NCBI RefSeq assembly: GCF_046098205.1 | Contig: NZ_JBJURJ010000004.1 | Coordinates: 310,001 to 374,000 of the forward strand | Reading direction: 5' to 3' | Origin: Paenibacillus_AR mesotrionivorans | GTDB taxonomy: Bacteria; Bacillota; Bacilli; Paenibacillales; NBRC-103111 | Length of the DNA: 64,000 nt | Shown: in pieces, positions 7,588 to 15,791 of the stretch | How the letters are laid out: every line of letters begins with the position of its first letter | Position numbering within the stretch: the stretch's first letter is position 1 | The notes under the pieces: model-generated | Seen by the model: only the letters and a program-made list of their open reading frames with translations | What the model was told of the DNA's origin: nothing | Databases searched by the model: none | Program-made: the position numbers and the translations under genes

Positions 7588-9054
7588 ATGGGAGCGGTGG
7601 AGCGGTCGCCGATTGCGCCTTATGCGCTGGAAGGTTTCTATGATGAGATGTTTGCGGAAAACGGCATGCAGGTCCGTTCCCATTACAGCCAGGTGTTCGA
7701 TCAGCTCGCGTCCCTGAAGGCGGGGGAGGCGGGAGCCAAACAGGCGGCCTTCAACCGGCGGATGATGGAGGAGGGCATCACCTTCACTCTGTATTCCCCC
7801 TCCCAGATCCAGCCCCTGGAACGGACGATTCCCTTCGATCTGATTCCCCGGGTGATTCCCAAGGAAGAGTGGGATGTCCTGGAGAAAGGGCTCCTGCAGC
7901 GGATTACGGCCTTGAACCGGTTTGTGTATGACGTGTATCACGGGCAGCAGATTGTGAAGGATGGCATTGTGCCCCGGCGGATGGTGGTGGCCAACAAGTA
8001 TTTCCGCCCGGAGATGATGCATGTGCGGGTGCCGGAGGATGTATATATCACTACGTCCGGCATCGACCTCATCCGCGATGAGCACGGCGCTTATTATGTG
8101 CTGGAGGATAACCTGCGTTGTCCCTCTGGATTTTCGTACCTGTTCAAAAGCCGCTCCATGATGAACCAGCTCTACCCGGAGCTGACCCTGTCCTCCTCCA
8201 TCCGGGATGTGGAGCATAGCCTCAACCGGTTTCTGACTGTCTTGCGCAGCCTTTGCCCTACCCGGAAAAAAGACCCCGTCATTGCGCTCTTGACCCCCGG
8301 TGAATACAACTCCGCCTATTATGAGCATACCTTTCTGGCCCAGCAGATGGGGATTCATCTGGTTGAAGGCCGGGACCTGGTGGTGATGGACCATAAGGTG
8401 TTTATCCGCGGTCTGGGCGGACTGACCCAGGTGGATGTGATCTACCGGCGGATTGATGACGACTATCTGGACCCGCTTGCTTTTGACCCGACCTCCATGC
8501 TGGGGGTGGCGGGAATCATGAATGCCTACCGGGCAGGCAATGTGGCTATTGTGAATGCGCCGGGAACTGGTGTGGCTGACGACAAGGCTATGTACGCCTA
8601 TGTGCCGGATATGATCCGCTACTACTTGAAGGAAGAGCCGATTATCGGGAATGTGCCCACTTATGTGCTGTCCCGGCCGGAGGAGCGGGGATATGTGCTG
8701 TCCCGTCTCCACGAAATGGTGGTGAAGGAAACATCGCTGTCCGGCGGATACGGCATGCTGATCGGTCCTTCCGCATCGGAGGCGGAAATCGATGAGTTCC
8801 GGGCCAAAATTATGGCTGACCCGGGCCGTTATATCGCCCAGCCCACCATCCGGCTGTCGCGGGCTCCCGTACTGACCGGAGGCCAGCTGGCGCCGCGGCA
8901 TATCGACCTGCGCGCCTTCATCCTCATGGGTGGAGGAACAGCAGGAGTTCATGTGATTCCCGGGGGATTAACCCGCGTGGCCATGACGGAGGGTTCGCTG
9001 GTGGTGAATTCCTCCCAAGGCGGCGGCTGCAAGGATACCTGGGTAATGGCGTAA
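7588..9054 (+). CDS. Circularly permuted ATP-grasp protein (DUF404/DUF407)
   Basis: A 488-residue cytosolic protein of the circularly permuted ATP-grasp family. Recognisable blocks are LNRFVYDVYHGQQIVKDG (about 110-127), the long YYVLEDNLRCPSGFSYL segment (about 170-186, acidic metal/ATP ligands), VDVIYRRIDDDYLDP (about 290) and a C-terminal VNSSQGGGCKDTWV. Ribosome site GAAGGGGG precedes the ATG. Known members sit beside alpha-E and transglutaminase-like genes, as here, and are predicted to form amide bonds on a peptide or amino acid using ATP. The length matches the family. No substrate has been deduced; the ATP-grasp fold assignment is established, the ligation role is prediction. Confidence 0.92.
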   Translation: MGAVERSPIAPYALEGFYDEMFAENGMQVRSHYSQVFDQLASLKAGEAGAKQAAFNRRMMEEGITFTLYSPSQIQPLERTIPFDLIPRVIPKEEWDVLEKGLLQRITALNRFVYDVYHGQQIVKDGIVPRRMVVANKYFRPEMMHVRVPEDVYITTSGIDLIRDEHGAYYVLEDNLRCPSGFSYLFKSRSMMNQLYPELTLSSSIRDVEHSLNRFLTVLRSLCPTRKKDPVIALLTPGEYNSAYYEHTFLAQQMGIHLVEGRDLVVMDHKVFIRGLGGLTQVDVIYRRIDDDYLDPLAFDPTSMLGVAGIMNAYRAGNVAIVNAPGTGVADDKAMYAYVPDMIRYYLKEEPIIGNVPTYVLSRPEERGYVLSRLHEMVVKETSLSGGYGMLIGPSASEAEIDEFRAKIMADPGRYIAQPTIRLSRAPVLTGGQLAPRHIDLRAFILMGGGTAGVHVIPGGLTRVAMTEGSLVVNSSQGGGCKDTWVMA

Positions 9055-9060
9055 TACGTT

Positions 9061-9186
9061 CCCCCAAAAGTGAAGTTGAGCTGACGAAGCGTATTCCGAT
9101 TACTTTTGGGGGTGCCCCCGAAAAAAGCCCCCAAAAGTGAAGAGAGCTGACGAAGCTTAATCCGGTTACTTTTGGGGGAGCCCCCG
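9061..9186. repeat. Two tandem inverted-repeat units
   Basis: Two similar units (9061-9119 and 9128-9186) each run from CCCCCAAAAGTGAAG to TTACTTTTGGGGG and then GCCCCCG. Both can fold into hairpins, and the internal word GAGCTGACGAAGC is shared. They lie inside the operon between the ATP-grasp and alpha-E genes. Confidence 0.85.
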
Positions 9187-9250
9187 GATACAAGACAAGA
9201 TGAAGGATGAACGGAAAGAACAACTATCGTAAGAGAGGCGGGGGATTGCC

Positions 9251-10207
9251 ATGCTGAACCGCAATGCGGAGGCTTTGTTCTGGATCGGACGCTACATGGA
9301 AAGAGCGGAAAATCACGCCCGTCTGGTGGATGTTCATTACCATATTCAGCATGAAGGAGATTTTGCCCACGAGGAGCATAAGTGGTCCCGTCTGGTGGAT
9401 GCGTTCGGAGCCAGAGGGGATTATCTCCAGCAGTTCGAGCAGTTTACAGAGCGGGATGTGATTTCCTTCATTACCCTGGACAGGGGCTACGGCAATTCTC
9501 TGTTTTCCTGTGTGTCCCTGGCCCGGAGCAATCTGCGCACCATCCGGGAGAAGGTCCCGAGCGAGCTCTGGGAGGCGGCCAACTCCTTTTACCTGTGGCT
9601 TGGGGAGGTGCAGGTGGCAGATATTCTGGATGAGGGCCCCAATAACTTTTTCCGGCGGGTGAAGGAAAAGGTGGCGGTGTTCCAAGGTGTGGAGCATTCT
9701 GTTATGCAGCGGGAGCAGGAGTGGCATTTCATCGAATGCGGCCGTTTTCTGGAGCGGGCGGAAAATACGGTGCGGATTCTCCAGTCGGTACTTGGTGCCA
9801 TCCGGGCGGATCAGGCGGCCCCTTACCCGTACCTGATGGCAGTTCTCAAATCCGTCAGCGGCTACCAAGCGTTCCGGCGGGTATATGCCGACGGGCTGTC
9901 CGGTCCGCATATTATGGAATTTCTCCTGACCAAGGAGAGCTTTCCCCGCTCGGTCTACTTCTCCTTCCTGCAGTTGGAGGAGCATCTGGAGGAGATCAGT
10001 CTCTACGAAGGGGAGCAGCCTTATTCCCAGCATGAAAAAGCACGGCGCAAAGCGGGCAGGCTGAAGGCGGAGCTGGGCTGTCTGGACCGTGACGATCTGG
10101 GCCTGCCGGAGACGGCGCTGCTGCTGGAGCAGCTGACGGAGGGCTGCCGCAGCCTGGGGAGGACCATGGCGGATACCTTTTTTCGAATGGAGGCGGCAGC
10201 CCAATGA
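9251..10207 (+). CDS. Alpha-E domain protein (DUF403)
   Basis: A 318-residue, mostly helical protein of the alpha-E family. The N-terminal MLNRNAEALFWIGRYMERAENHARLVD is a hallmark of the family, and a second RFLERAENTVRIL lies near residue 168. Alpha-E proteins almost always sit with a circularly permuted ATP-grasp and a transglutaminase-like protease, as here, and are thought to assist the same peptide-forming reaction; their own biochemical activity is not established. A GGGGG ribosome site precedes the ATG. The gene overlaps the next by 4 bp (ATGA at 10204-10207), so the two are translationally coupled. Length is normal for the family. Confidence 0.92.
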   Translation: MLNRNAEALFWIGRYMERAENHARLVDVHYHIQHEGDFAHEEHKWSRLVDAFGARGDYLQQFEQFTERDVISFITLDRGYGNSLFSCVSLARSNLRTIREKVPSELWEAANSFYLWLGEVQVADILDEGPNNFFRRVKEKVAVFQGVEHSVMQREQEWHFIECGRFLERAENTVRILQSVLGAIRADQAAPYPYLMAVLKSVSGYQAFRRVYADGLSGPHIMEFLLTKESFPRSVYFSFLQLEEHLEEISLYEGEQPYSQHEKARRKAGRLKAELGCLDRDDLGLPETALLLEQLTEGCRSLGRTMADTFFRMEAAAQ

Positions 10208-11067
10208 AGCTGGAAATTCAGCATATGACCCGTTATTCCTACGCGGATTCGGCTACGGACAGTGTCAATGAGGTCCGGCTGACCCCCCGCACCAACAGCA
10301 GGCAATCCTGCTACAGCCATGAGGTAAGTGTGGAGCCGTCCACGGCTCTGTTGACCTATGAGGACTATTTCGGCAACCGGGTTCATGCCTTCACGGTGAA
10401 TAAAGCCCACCGGCAGCTGACCATCCGGGTCAAGTCCGTGGTGAGCACCCAGGAGACGGTATGGCCGGAGCCTGCCCTGCGGCCGCAGGCGGAGCTGGAA
10501 TTGATGCGGACAGATACCTTTTATGACCGGTTTGTGGAGTATCTGCTGCCGACGGTGTACACGGCGTTTACGCCGGAGCTTGAGGCGTATGCCCAACCGT
10601 ACGGGCCAGGTGACGAGGGCATTTATCCTTGGGCCCAGGAGCTGAACAAGCGGATTCATGAAGACCTGACCTATGACCCGGATGCAACCCATGTGCACAC
10701 AACAGTGAAGGAAACCCTGGAGCTGCGGCGGGGGGTCTGCCAGGAATACGCCCACCTGATGCTGGCGGTTTGCCGGTATCATGGCGTGCCGGCGCGGTAT
10801 GTCAGCGGCTACCACTTTGTCGGGGATATCACCGGGAACAATGCGGATTTTGAGCAGGCGTCCCATGCCTGGGTGGAGGTGTTGATTCCGGGCAGCGGCT
10901 GGCGGGGCTTCGATCCCACCAACCAGGTGGAGACAGGCTGGCGCTACGTGAAGCTGGGCCACGGCCGTGATTACAAGGACATCGTTCCCGTGAAGGGCAT
11001 CTACCGGGGCAGCGGCAGCCAAAACCTGACGGTGAAGGTGGACGTGCGCAAGGTGGAGGAGGATTAA
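10204..11067 (+). CDS. Transglutaminase-like cysteine protease family protein
   Basis: A 287-residue protein with the bacterial transglutaminase N-terminal beta domain (MKLEIQHMTRYSYADSATDSVNEVRLTPR) and a papain-like core. The catalytic triad is visible: Cys in RRGVCQEYAHLM (about 180), His in ASHAWVEVLIPGSGW (about 223) and Asp in GFDPTNQ (about 239). It has no signal peptide, so it acts in the cytoplasm. It is the third gene of the ATP-grasp/alpha-E operon and overlaps the alpha-E gene by 4 bp. In this context it may cleave or transfer the peptide product made by the ATP-grasp partner. The substrate is unknown; the family and active site are clear. Confidence 0.93.
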   Translation: MKLEIQHMTRYSYADSATDSVNEVRLTPRTNSRQSCYSHEVSVEPSTALLTYEDYFGNRVHAFTVNKAHRQLTIRVKSVVSTQETVWPEPALRPQAELELMRTDTFYDRFVEYLLPTVYTAFTPELEAYAQPYGPGDEGIYPWAQELNKRIHEDLTYDPDATHVHTTVKETLELRRGVCQEYAHLMLAVCRYHGVPARYVSGYHFVGDITGNNADFEQASHAWVEVLIPGSGWRGFDPTNQVETGWRYVKLGHGRDYKDIVPVKGIYRGSGSQNLTVKVDVRKVEED

Positions 11068-11123
11068 AGCTTAGAACAGCAGTTATCCGGCATCAGCTGC
11101 TGATACGGCAGATATAGGAAAAG

Positions 11124-11172
11124 AAAGCCTGTCTGGTTCCGCGCGAATGCGGCGAAGGATGGGCTTTTTTTG
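11124..11172 (+). terminator. Probable terminator after transglutaminase operon
   Basis: AAAGCC and GGGCTTT bracket an imperfect stem that includes CCGCGCGAATGCGG, followed by seven Ts. The stem is interrupted, so confidence is moderate. Confidence 0.55.
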
Positions 11173-11306
11173 GCGTGCGGCACAGGTTCCCCGATCCGGT
11201 GTGCGCCCTTTTTTTGTCTAGGCAAGATTGGAAAATTCCAGTATAATGCTCCCAAAGTATCATCAAGATCCGGCACCGGGGTTACATGAGTCAAGGGGGC
11301 ATTCTA

Positions 11307-11720
11307 ATGCATATCGAATTTGACGGTTACCTGATTAGCGATGACAAAATGCTGCTGTCGGTGGAGGCGATCTCCGGCTTTTTGGGGCGGAGCTACTGGG
11401 CGTCAGAAAGGCCTGTGGAGGTGATCGAAGCCTCCATCCGGAACTCCCTTTGTTACGGCTTGTACCATGAAGGCAGGCAAATTGGCTTCGCCCGGGCGGT
11501 CACAGATCTGGCCACCATGTATTGGCTGGCGGATGTGTACGTGGACGAAGCCTACCGTGGTACGGGACTGGGCAAAAAACTGGTGGATGCGGTGATCAAC
11601 TCCGAGGAGCTGCGCGGCCTGACGGGTAGACTGGGTACTAAGGACGCTCATGAGTTGTACAAACAATTCGGCTTTGTCATGGATGAGGGTAAGGCCATGG
11701 CAAGGAGAGCGGGGGGCTAA
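11307..11720 (+). CDS. GNAT-family N-acetyltransferase
   Basis: A 137-residue acetyltransferase. The acetyl-CoA loop is VDEAYRGTGLGKKLVDAV (about 81-98), preceded by the beta4 strand YWLADVYV, with a C-terminal LYKQFGFV typical of the fold. The ATG at 11307 is preferred over 11286 because the ribosome site AAGGGGG (11293-11299) lies between them at good spacing. A TATAAT at 11242-11247 is a likely -10, though no matching -35 is evident. It resembles small YjdJ/YhhY-like enzymes acting on amino groups of small molecules, but the acceptor cannot be named. It stands alone, followed by a weak hairpin (11822-11857) and then a four-arm repeat. Confidence 0.88.
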   Translation: MHIEFDGYLISDDKMLLSVEAISGFLGRSYWASERPVEVIEASIRNSLCYGLYHEGRQIGFARAVTDLATMYWLADVYVDEAYRGTGLGKKLVDAVINSEELRGLTGRLGTKDAHELYKQFGFVMDEGKAMARRAGG

Positions 11721-11872
11721 TCAGGTCACTCCGCATTGCAAAAGGAGCCATGGGCTAACATGACTTCTCCGCAGCAATAGCCGCTTTAAGGGCGGACAGC
11801 TTTAATGAGATGGATGACGCTAATAAGACCGTATCCTTTGACCTTGGGCGGTCTATTTGCGCATTTGTTCGG

Positions 11873-12060
11873 CTAACGAATCTGTAACACGCTATTTTGC
11901 CAAAATAGGCATGCTAATAAAATCTAACGAATCTCAGCCACGCTATTTGTCTCGTTTGAAGGCATTTGGGCGCCAATTCGGACAAATAGCGTTGCTAGGA
12001 TTCGTTAGATTGAAGAAAGGCCCATATGTGGCCAAATAGCGTTTCTCAGATTCGTTAGAG
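11873..12060. repeat. Four-arm intergenic element (A-A-A'-A'), copy 2
   Basis: Arms start at about 11873, 11923, 11980 and 12031. Left arms are CTAACGAATCTGTAACACGC and CTAACGAATCTCAGCCACGC, each continuing to TATTT. Right arms are the inverse, AAATAGCG then TTCGTTAGA. It occupies the convergent gap between the GNAT gene and frnE. Confidence 0.85.
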
Positions 12061-12080
12061 ATTCCTTACCGGCCAAAAAC

Positions 12081-12109
12081 AAAGGAGCTACCCATTGAGC
12101 AGCTCCTTT
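12081..12109 (-). terminator. Bidirectional terminator between GNAT and frnE
   Basis: AAAGGAGCT pairs with AGCTCCTTT. A T-rich tail follows on both strands, TTTTTCTC on plus and TTTGTTTTTGG on minus. It begins 7 bp past the frnE stop. Confidence 0.75.
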
Positions 12110-12115
12110 TTCTCA

Positions 12116-12820
12116 TTAATTAACCGAGCACGATCCGTCCTGGCAAATACCTGCGTCTCCATCATTGCCGATGATCTTCAGTGGCTGAGTTTCCTGCCAG
12201 AGTGTCTCCAGTGTTTTGAGGAAAACCTCTGTGGGTTGCGCCCCGGAAACAGCATACTTCCGATCGATGACGAAGAAGGGCACTCCGGTGACCCCCAACT
12301 GCTGCGCTTCCTCTTCATCAGCGCGGACGTCTTCGGCATAGTCGTTTCCGGCCAGCATCGTCAGGGTTGCGGTGCGGTCCAGACCGGCTTTTTGCGCCAA
12401 ATCCGCCAGGGTGTTATGGTCACCCAAAAGGAGAGAATCCGTAAAGTAGGCCCGAAACAGCTCGTTGATGGCATCGTCCCGTTTACCTTCCTCTGCTGCG
12501 TAATGCGTCAAGCGGTGGGCATCGAAGGTGTTAGTCAATTTCATCGAGTCCATATTAAAGGTAAGCCCGACTTCTTTAGCCTGGTCAGTGAGATTTTTGT
12601 TCATGGCGATGGCTTTGTCGCGGGTCATGCCATATTTGGCAGCCAGCATATGGTGGACGTCATGCTCTACTGTTTGGGGAGCCCGGGGGTCCAGCTCGAA
12701 GCTTTTGAAGACCACTTCCACCTGATCCCGGTGGGCAAACTGCTCCAGGGCAGCCTCCAGACGATGTTTTCCTATATAGCAGAAGGGGCAGGCGAAATCT
12801 GACCATACTTCAATTTTCAT
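12116..12820 (-). CDS. DsbA-family oxidoreductase, FrnE-like
   Basis: A 234-residue cytosolic thioredoxin-fold protein of the DsbA/FrnE group. The N-terminal active site is WSDFACPFCYIGKHRLE, with CPFC at residues 12-15. The helical insertion and cis-proline strand GVTGVPFFVID (about 176-186) follow. A C-terminal CQDGSC adds a second Cys pair. FrnE-like proteins act in thiol-disulphide exchange and oxidative or disulphide stress. AAGGAG ribosome site and a strong promoter precede it, and an 11-bp-arm palindrome covers the -10, so a redox-responsive repressor may control it. Length is normal. The exact substrate is unknown. Confidence 0.92.
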   Translation of the reverse strand: MKIEVWSDFACPFCYIGKHRLEAALEQFAHRDQVEVVFKSFELDPRAPQTVEHDVHHMLAAKYGMTRDKAIAMNKNLTDQAKEVGLTFNMDSMKLTNTFDAHRLTHYAAEEGKRDDAINELFRAYFTDSLLLGDHNTLADLAQKAGLDRTATLTMLAGNDYAEDVRADEEEAQQLGVTGVPFFVIDRKYAVSGAQPTEVFLKTLETLWQETQPLKIIGNDGDAGICQDGSCSVN

Positions 12821-12843
12821 GAGGTAGGCTCCTTTCGTTTTGA

Positions 12844-12882
12844 GATGTAACTATTATAGTTACATCTTCATTTTATAGTCAA
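12844..12882 (-). promoter_or_regulatory. frnE promoter with overlapping operator palindrome
   Basis: On the minus strand TTGACT (12877-12882), 18-bp spacer and TATAAT (12853-12858). The palindrome GATGTAACTAT-T-ATAGTTACATC spans 12844-12866 with perfect 11-bp arms and covers the -10. This position fits a repressor such as a MarR/HxlR-type redox regulator (inference). Confidence 0.8.
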
Positions 12883-12959
12883 CCCGACTTAAATAATGAA
12901 GTATACATTATGGGACACTTTATAATAAAAGTGAAAAAGGATAAAAATATGGATTCATA

Positions 12960-13622
12960 TTACTTAAACCTAAATTCTCCAGCCAGAGTATCCACGCCTT
13001 TTAGGTAGATTGAGACAACTTTGTCATCAATAAAGGTGACTACTGCTTCATTGCTATAAGTGTTAGTGATTTTTTCCTCTATCTTTTCAGATTGAATTGG
13101 AATCCCCCATGCTGCTTTAACACTTAGCTGAGCATCATTAACCATTACTTTTTTATTATTTATTTCAAGAAGGGTATTATAGTTGGTTTTGTCAAAGCAT
13201 ATCCCAGAGGGGAGTGTCAATGTGTGCGAGCTTTTCAAGAATGAATATTGACCCAAACTGGTTTGAATAATGACTTTTTCGTAAATGTGTCTTTTGAAGG
13301 TAAATATTCCTTCATTCCCCTTCTCATCAATCGCATTGTTAGTTAGTCTTTCCATAATCTGAATTTGCTCTAATAAGTTAAACTGATCAAATCGTTCGTT
13401 TGCGGTGAGAGGCAAGGTCCCTTTTTCGTGATCCACAAGCTCAGAGATGAGCCCCGTAATGAAGGGATAATAATAGTTTAAATTATTTGCGTATTTCTCT
13501 GTACCCTTTAATAGCAATGCATGTTGATTAGGCCGAATGATTTTATTATTTGTATAATATGCTATCAAAATAACGGATAAAAAGATCAGAAAGAATATGA
13601 TATATGTCAGCTTTTTCTTCAT
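12960..13622 (-). CDS. Membrane-anchored hypothetical protein
   Basis: I do not recognise this 220-residue protein. It starts with a positively charged MKKKL and one hydrophobic segment (about residues 5-24, YIIFFLIFLSVILIAYY), then a soluble outer part with many Asn, Lys and Ile residues. It is probably anchored in the membrane with most of the chain outside. Its coding DNA is markedly AT-rich against the GC-rich neighbours, a sign of separate origin. It sits alone on the minus strand upstream of frnE, with AT-rich intergenic DNA either side. No catalytic motif is visible. Confidence 0.6.
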   Translation of the reverse strand: MKKKLTYIIFFLIFLSVILIAYYTNNKIIRPNQHALLLKGTEKYANNLNYYYPFITGLISELVDHEKGTLPLTANERFDQFNLLEQIQIMERLTNNAIDEKGNEGIFTFKRHIYEKVIIQTSLGQYSFLKSSHTLTLPSGICFDKTNYNTLLEINNKKVMVNDAQLSVKAAWGIPIQSEKIEEKITNTYSNEAVVTFIDDKVVSIYLKGVDTLAGEFRFK

Positions 13623-13792
13623 TATGATTTTCCCCTGGACCTTGTATTTGTATTACAGTTTACAAAGTTTCATTATCTTTTAGCCTTACCAGTGGGTACA
13701 CCCGCTGAAGTATTAATGACTTTTAATAAAATGAAGATTGCTTTCAATATAAAATGGGATCACCCGAGACCATATTAAAATTTAGATTCATG

Positions 13793-14473
13793 CTAATCTG
13801 TTTTTTCAATAGATGCTGCTTTCTCTGGAATGTCTCCGTGTACTCTCCTTGTATAGTTGACTCGGCCACCTAGAAATTCGACAGCCCATATTGTACCTGT
13901 GGTTATATTCTTGATATGAACAGTAGCGACAACCCCTCCAAACCGATCCGGCTGTCCTTCTGGGGTTTGATCTAGATATTCGAAGATCATGGAAGGAACA
14001 GAGTTTCTCATGTATGCCAAAGCCTTGTATTTATAGCCGCGGTTCCTGCGATGCTGCCCATACCCTACATAAGCCAGACACACTGTCACTAAGAACATAC
14101 AGAGGAGGGTGAGGCCAATTATTTCGTTTATAAAATCTTCCTCTTCATTCACAGCAAGAAGCACCAACGGTGGAGTGGATGGATCTCGCTTGGCCATAGG
14201 CATTAATCTGCCGTTATTAAATCCAACTTCCTGGATTTCTCCTGTATTTACATCTCTGAGACGAACATCGACGAAATGGCCTGCAAGTGGCCGATACTCG
14301 CTAGGGGTTTCATCCACATATTCAAACTTTGTGGAAGGATCAAACTTTTTCATATAAGCCATAGCCCTATATTTATAAGTACTGGTTTTCTGGTGATGCT
14401 CATACCCTGCGTAAGCCAGACCCACCATCAGTACAATCAGACATAGGAGAGTAATGCCAACTTTTTTGCTCAT
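13793..14473 (-). CDS. Internally duplicated two-repeat membrane protein
   Basis: An unrecognised 226-residue protein built of two homologous halves. Half one (about 1-85) is a hydrophobic GITLLCLIVLMVGLAYAGY helix, then YKYRAMAYMKKFDPSTKFEYVDETP and EVGFNNGR. Half two (about 117-205) repeats this as GLTLLCMFLVTVCLAYVGY, YKYKALAYMRNSVPSMIFEYLD and AVEFLGGR. Each half is one membrane helix plus a small soluble domain. The ATG at 14473 is chosen because GAGGGG lies 8 bp upstream; the GTG at 14482 overlaps that site. No known family is evident. The halves differ enough that the duplication is old. Confidence 0.65.
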   Translation of the reverse strand: MSKKVGITLLCLIVLMVGLAYAGYEHHQKTSTYKYRAMAYMKKFDPSTKFEYVDETPSEYRPLAGHFVDVRLRDVNTGEIQEVGFNNGRLMPMAKRDPSTPPLVLLAVNEEEDFINEIIGLTLLCMFLVTVCLAYVGYGQHRRNRGYKYKALAYMRNSVPSMIFEYLDQTPEGQPDRFGGVVATVHIKNITTGTIWAVEFLGGRVNYTRRVHGDIPEKAASIEKTD

Positions 14474-14639
14474 CAAGTTCACCCCTCTTTTGGTGAAGGT
14501 TATTCGGTATTCAAATTTATAGAATTATTGTATAAGTTTGTTTGTGAAAGTGCACGTCCTATTATGCCTATTTTGAGGGTTAAACTTTAATGCAATGAAC
14601 ATTTTTTACCACAACGCTGCTTATTCCTTAAAAAAATAA

Positions 14640-14670
14640 TTGACTCTCACGTTACGTGATCCTTTAGAGT
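14640..14670 (+). promoter_or_regulatory. MerR/TipA-type promoter with 19-bp spacer
   Basis: TTGACT (14640-14645), 19-bp spacer, TAGAGT (14665-14670). The spacer contains the dyad CTCACGTTACGTGA, close to the known MerR/TipA operator pattern. MerR regulators bind such long spacers and activate by twisting the DNA, so autoregulation of the next gene is likely. Confidence 0.85.
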
Positions 14671-14694
14671 AAGTGGTGAAGGGAGATGCAGAGG

Positions 14695-15441
14695 ATGAAG
14701 GTAAAGGAAGTCGCCGAGCTGACGGGGGTCAGTGTGCGCACGCTGCACCACTATGATGAGATCGGGCTTTTGAAGCCGGAGGAAAAGACGGAATCCGGAT
14801 ACCGCATTTACTCCGGCGCCAATCTGGAAACTCTGCAGCAGGTCCTGTTTTTCCGGGAGCTGGGGTTTTCCCTGACGAAGATCAAGGAGATTATCACGGA
14901 TCCTGACTATGACCGCACCGAAGCGTTGGCGCTTCAGCGGCGGATGCTCGTGGACCGACGCGGGCAGCTGGACCGGATGATCAAGGTGATCGACCAAACC
15001 ATCCGACACCATAAAGGAGAGATTCACATGACCGATAAAGAGAAGTTTGCGGGATTTGATTTTACCAAAGGCAACCCGTATGAGAAGGAGGCGCGGCAGC
15101 GCTGGGGCGACAAGGCGGTAGACAGCTCCAACGCCCGGTTGGGGGCCATGTCCAAGGAGGAGCAGGAGAAGCTGGGGCAGGAGATGAATGAGATTTACTT
15201 CAAGCTGGCCGACTTGCGACACATGTCCCCTGAATCGGATGAAGCTCAAGCTGCCATTAAGCTGTGGTGGGAATATCTCAACCGGATGGGCAGCTATTCG
15301 CCTGAAGCGTTCAAGGGTCTGGGCGAGATGTATGTCTGTGACGAACGTTTCACCAAGAACATTGATAAGTTCGGTGAAGGGTTGGCCGTATTCATGCGGG
15401 ATGCCATGGCGGTATTCGCGGATCGGGCGGCTGCCGAATAA
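14695..15441 (+). CDS. MerR-family regulator with TipAS antibiotic-recognition domain
   Basis: A 248-residue TipA/Mta-type activator. The N-terminal MerR helix-turn-helix is KVKEVAELTGVSVRTLHHYDEIGLLKP, followed by a dimerising coiled coil (about 75-105). From about residue 110 comes the TipAS domain (FAGFDFTKGNPYEKEARQRWG) with the family's helical core. Such proteins sense thiopeptides or other drugs and switch on resistance or efflux genes, including their own. AAGGGAG lies 9 bp before ATG 14695, which favours that start over 14686. The upstream promoter has the typical 19-bp spacer and dyad. The inducer is unknown. A rod hairpin with T-run follows at 15510. Confidence 0.93.
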   Translation: MKVKEVAELTGVSVRTLHHYDEIGLLKPEEKTESGYRIYSGANLETLQQVLFFRELGFSLTKIKEIITDPDYDRTEALALQRRMLVDRRGQLDRMIKVIDQTIRHHKGEIHMTDKEKFAGFDFTKGNPYEKEARQRWGDKAVDSSNARLGAMSKEEQEKLGQEMNEIYFKLADLRHMSPESDEAQAAIKLWWEYLNRMGSYSPEAFKGLGEMYVCDERFTKNIDKFGEGLAVFMRDAMAVFADRAAAE

Positions 15442-15509
15442 GAGAGCCTCTTGAAGGCAGCGGGGTTAAGCAAGCCACCGTATATTGACCCGCGGAGCAT
15501 CTATAATGA

Positions 15510-15567
15510 GCCGCAGGCGCCCAGCGACTTGTGTAAGATCAAGCCCCTGGCTGCCTGCGGCTTTTCT
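15510..15567 (+). terminator. Rod hairpin ending in T-run, copy 1
   Basis: GCCGCAGGC pairs with GCCTGCGGC (9 bp), with inner stems CCAG/CTGG and GACTTG/CAAGCC (one mismatch), then TTTTCTT. The inner segment GCGACTTGTGTAAGATCAAG is nearly the same in a second copy at 17014. It may terminate the MerR transcript or act as a small RNA. The rest of 15442-15791 shows nothing I can support. Confidence 0.6.
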
Positions 15568-15791
15568 TGATTGTCAAGCTTAAAACAAATTTATCCAAGG
15601 AGCTTGCCGGGCCAGGTTCTAAGGAGAAATTTAACTTTTAAACCAGGGTCGGGAAGGGAAATCAGTGGGGAATGTTGAAAAAAAGATGAGTGAATTTTAT
15701 TGGACTGTCGATTCATAACGAGAAGCTGCGAGGCAGGCTTGCTTCCGATTGTGCAACTGAATAAATGAAGGTTACGGGAGGAGAATGACAA

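Noticed and set aside
15471..15507. TTGACC and TATAAT before the first rod hairpin as a promoter
   Set aside because: The spacing is only 11 bp, too short for a normal promoter.
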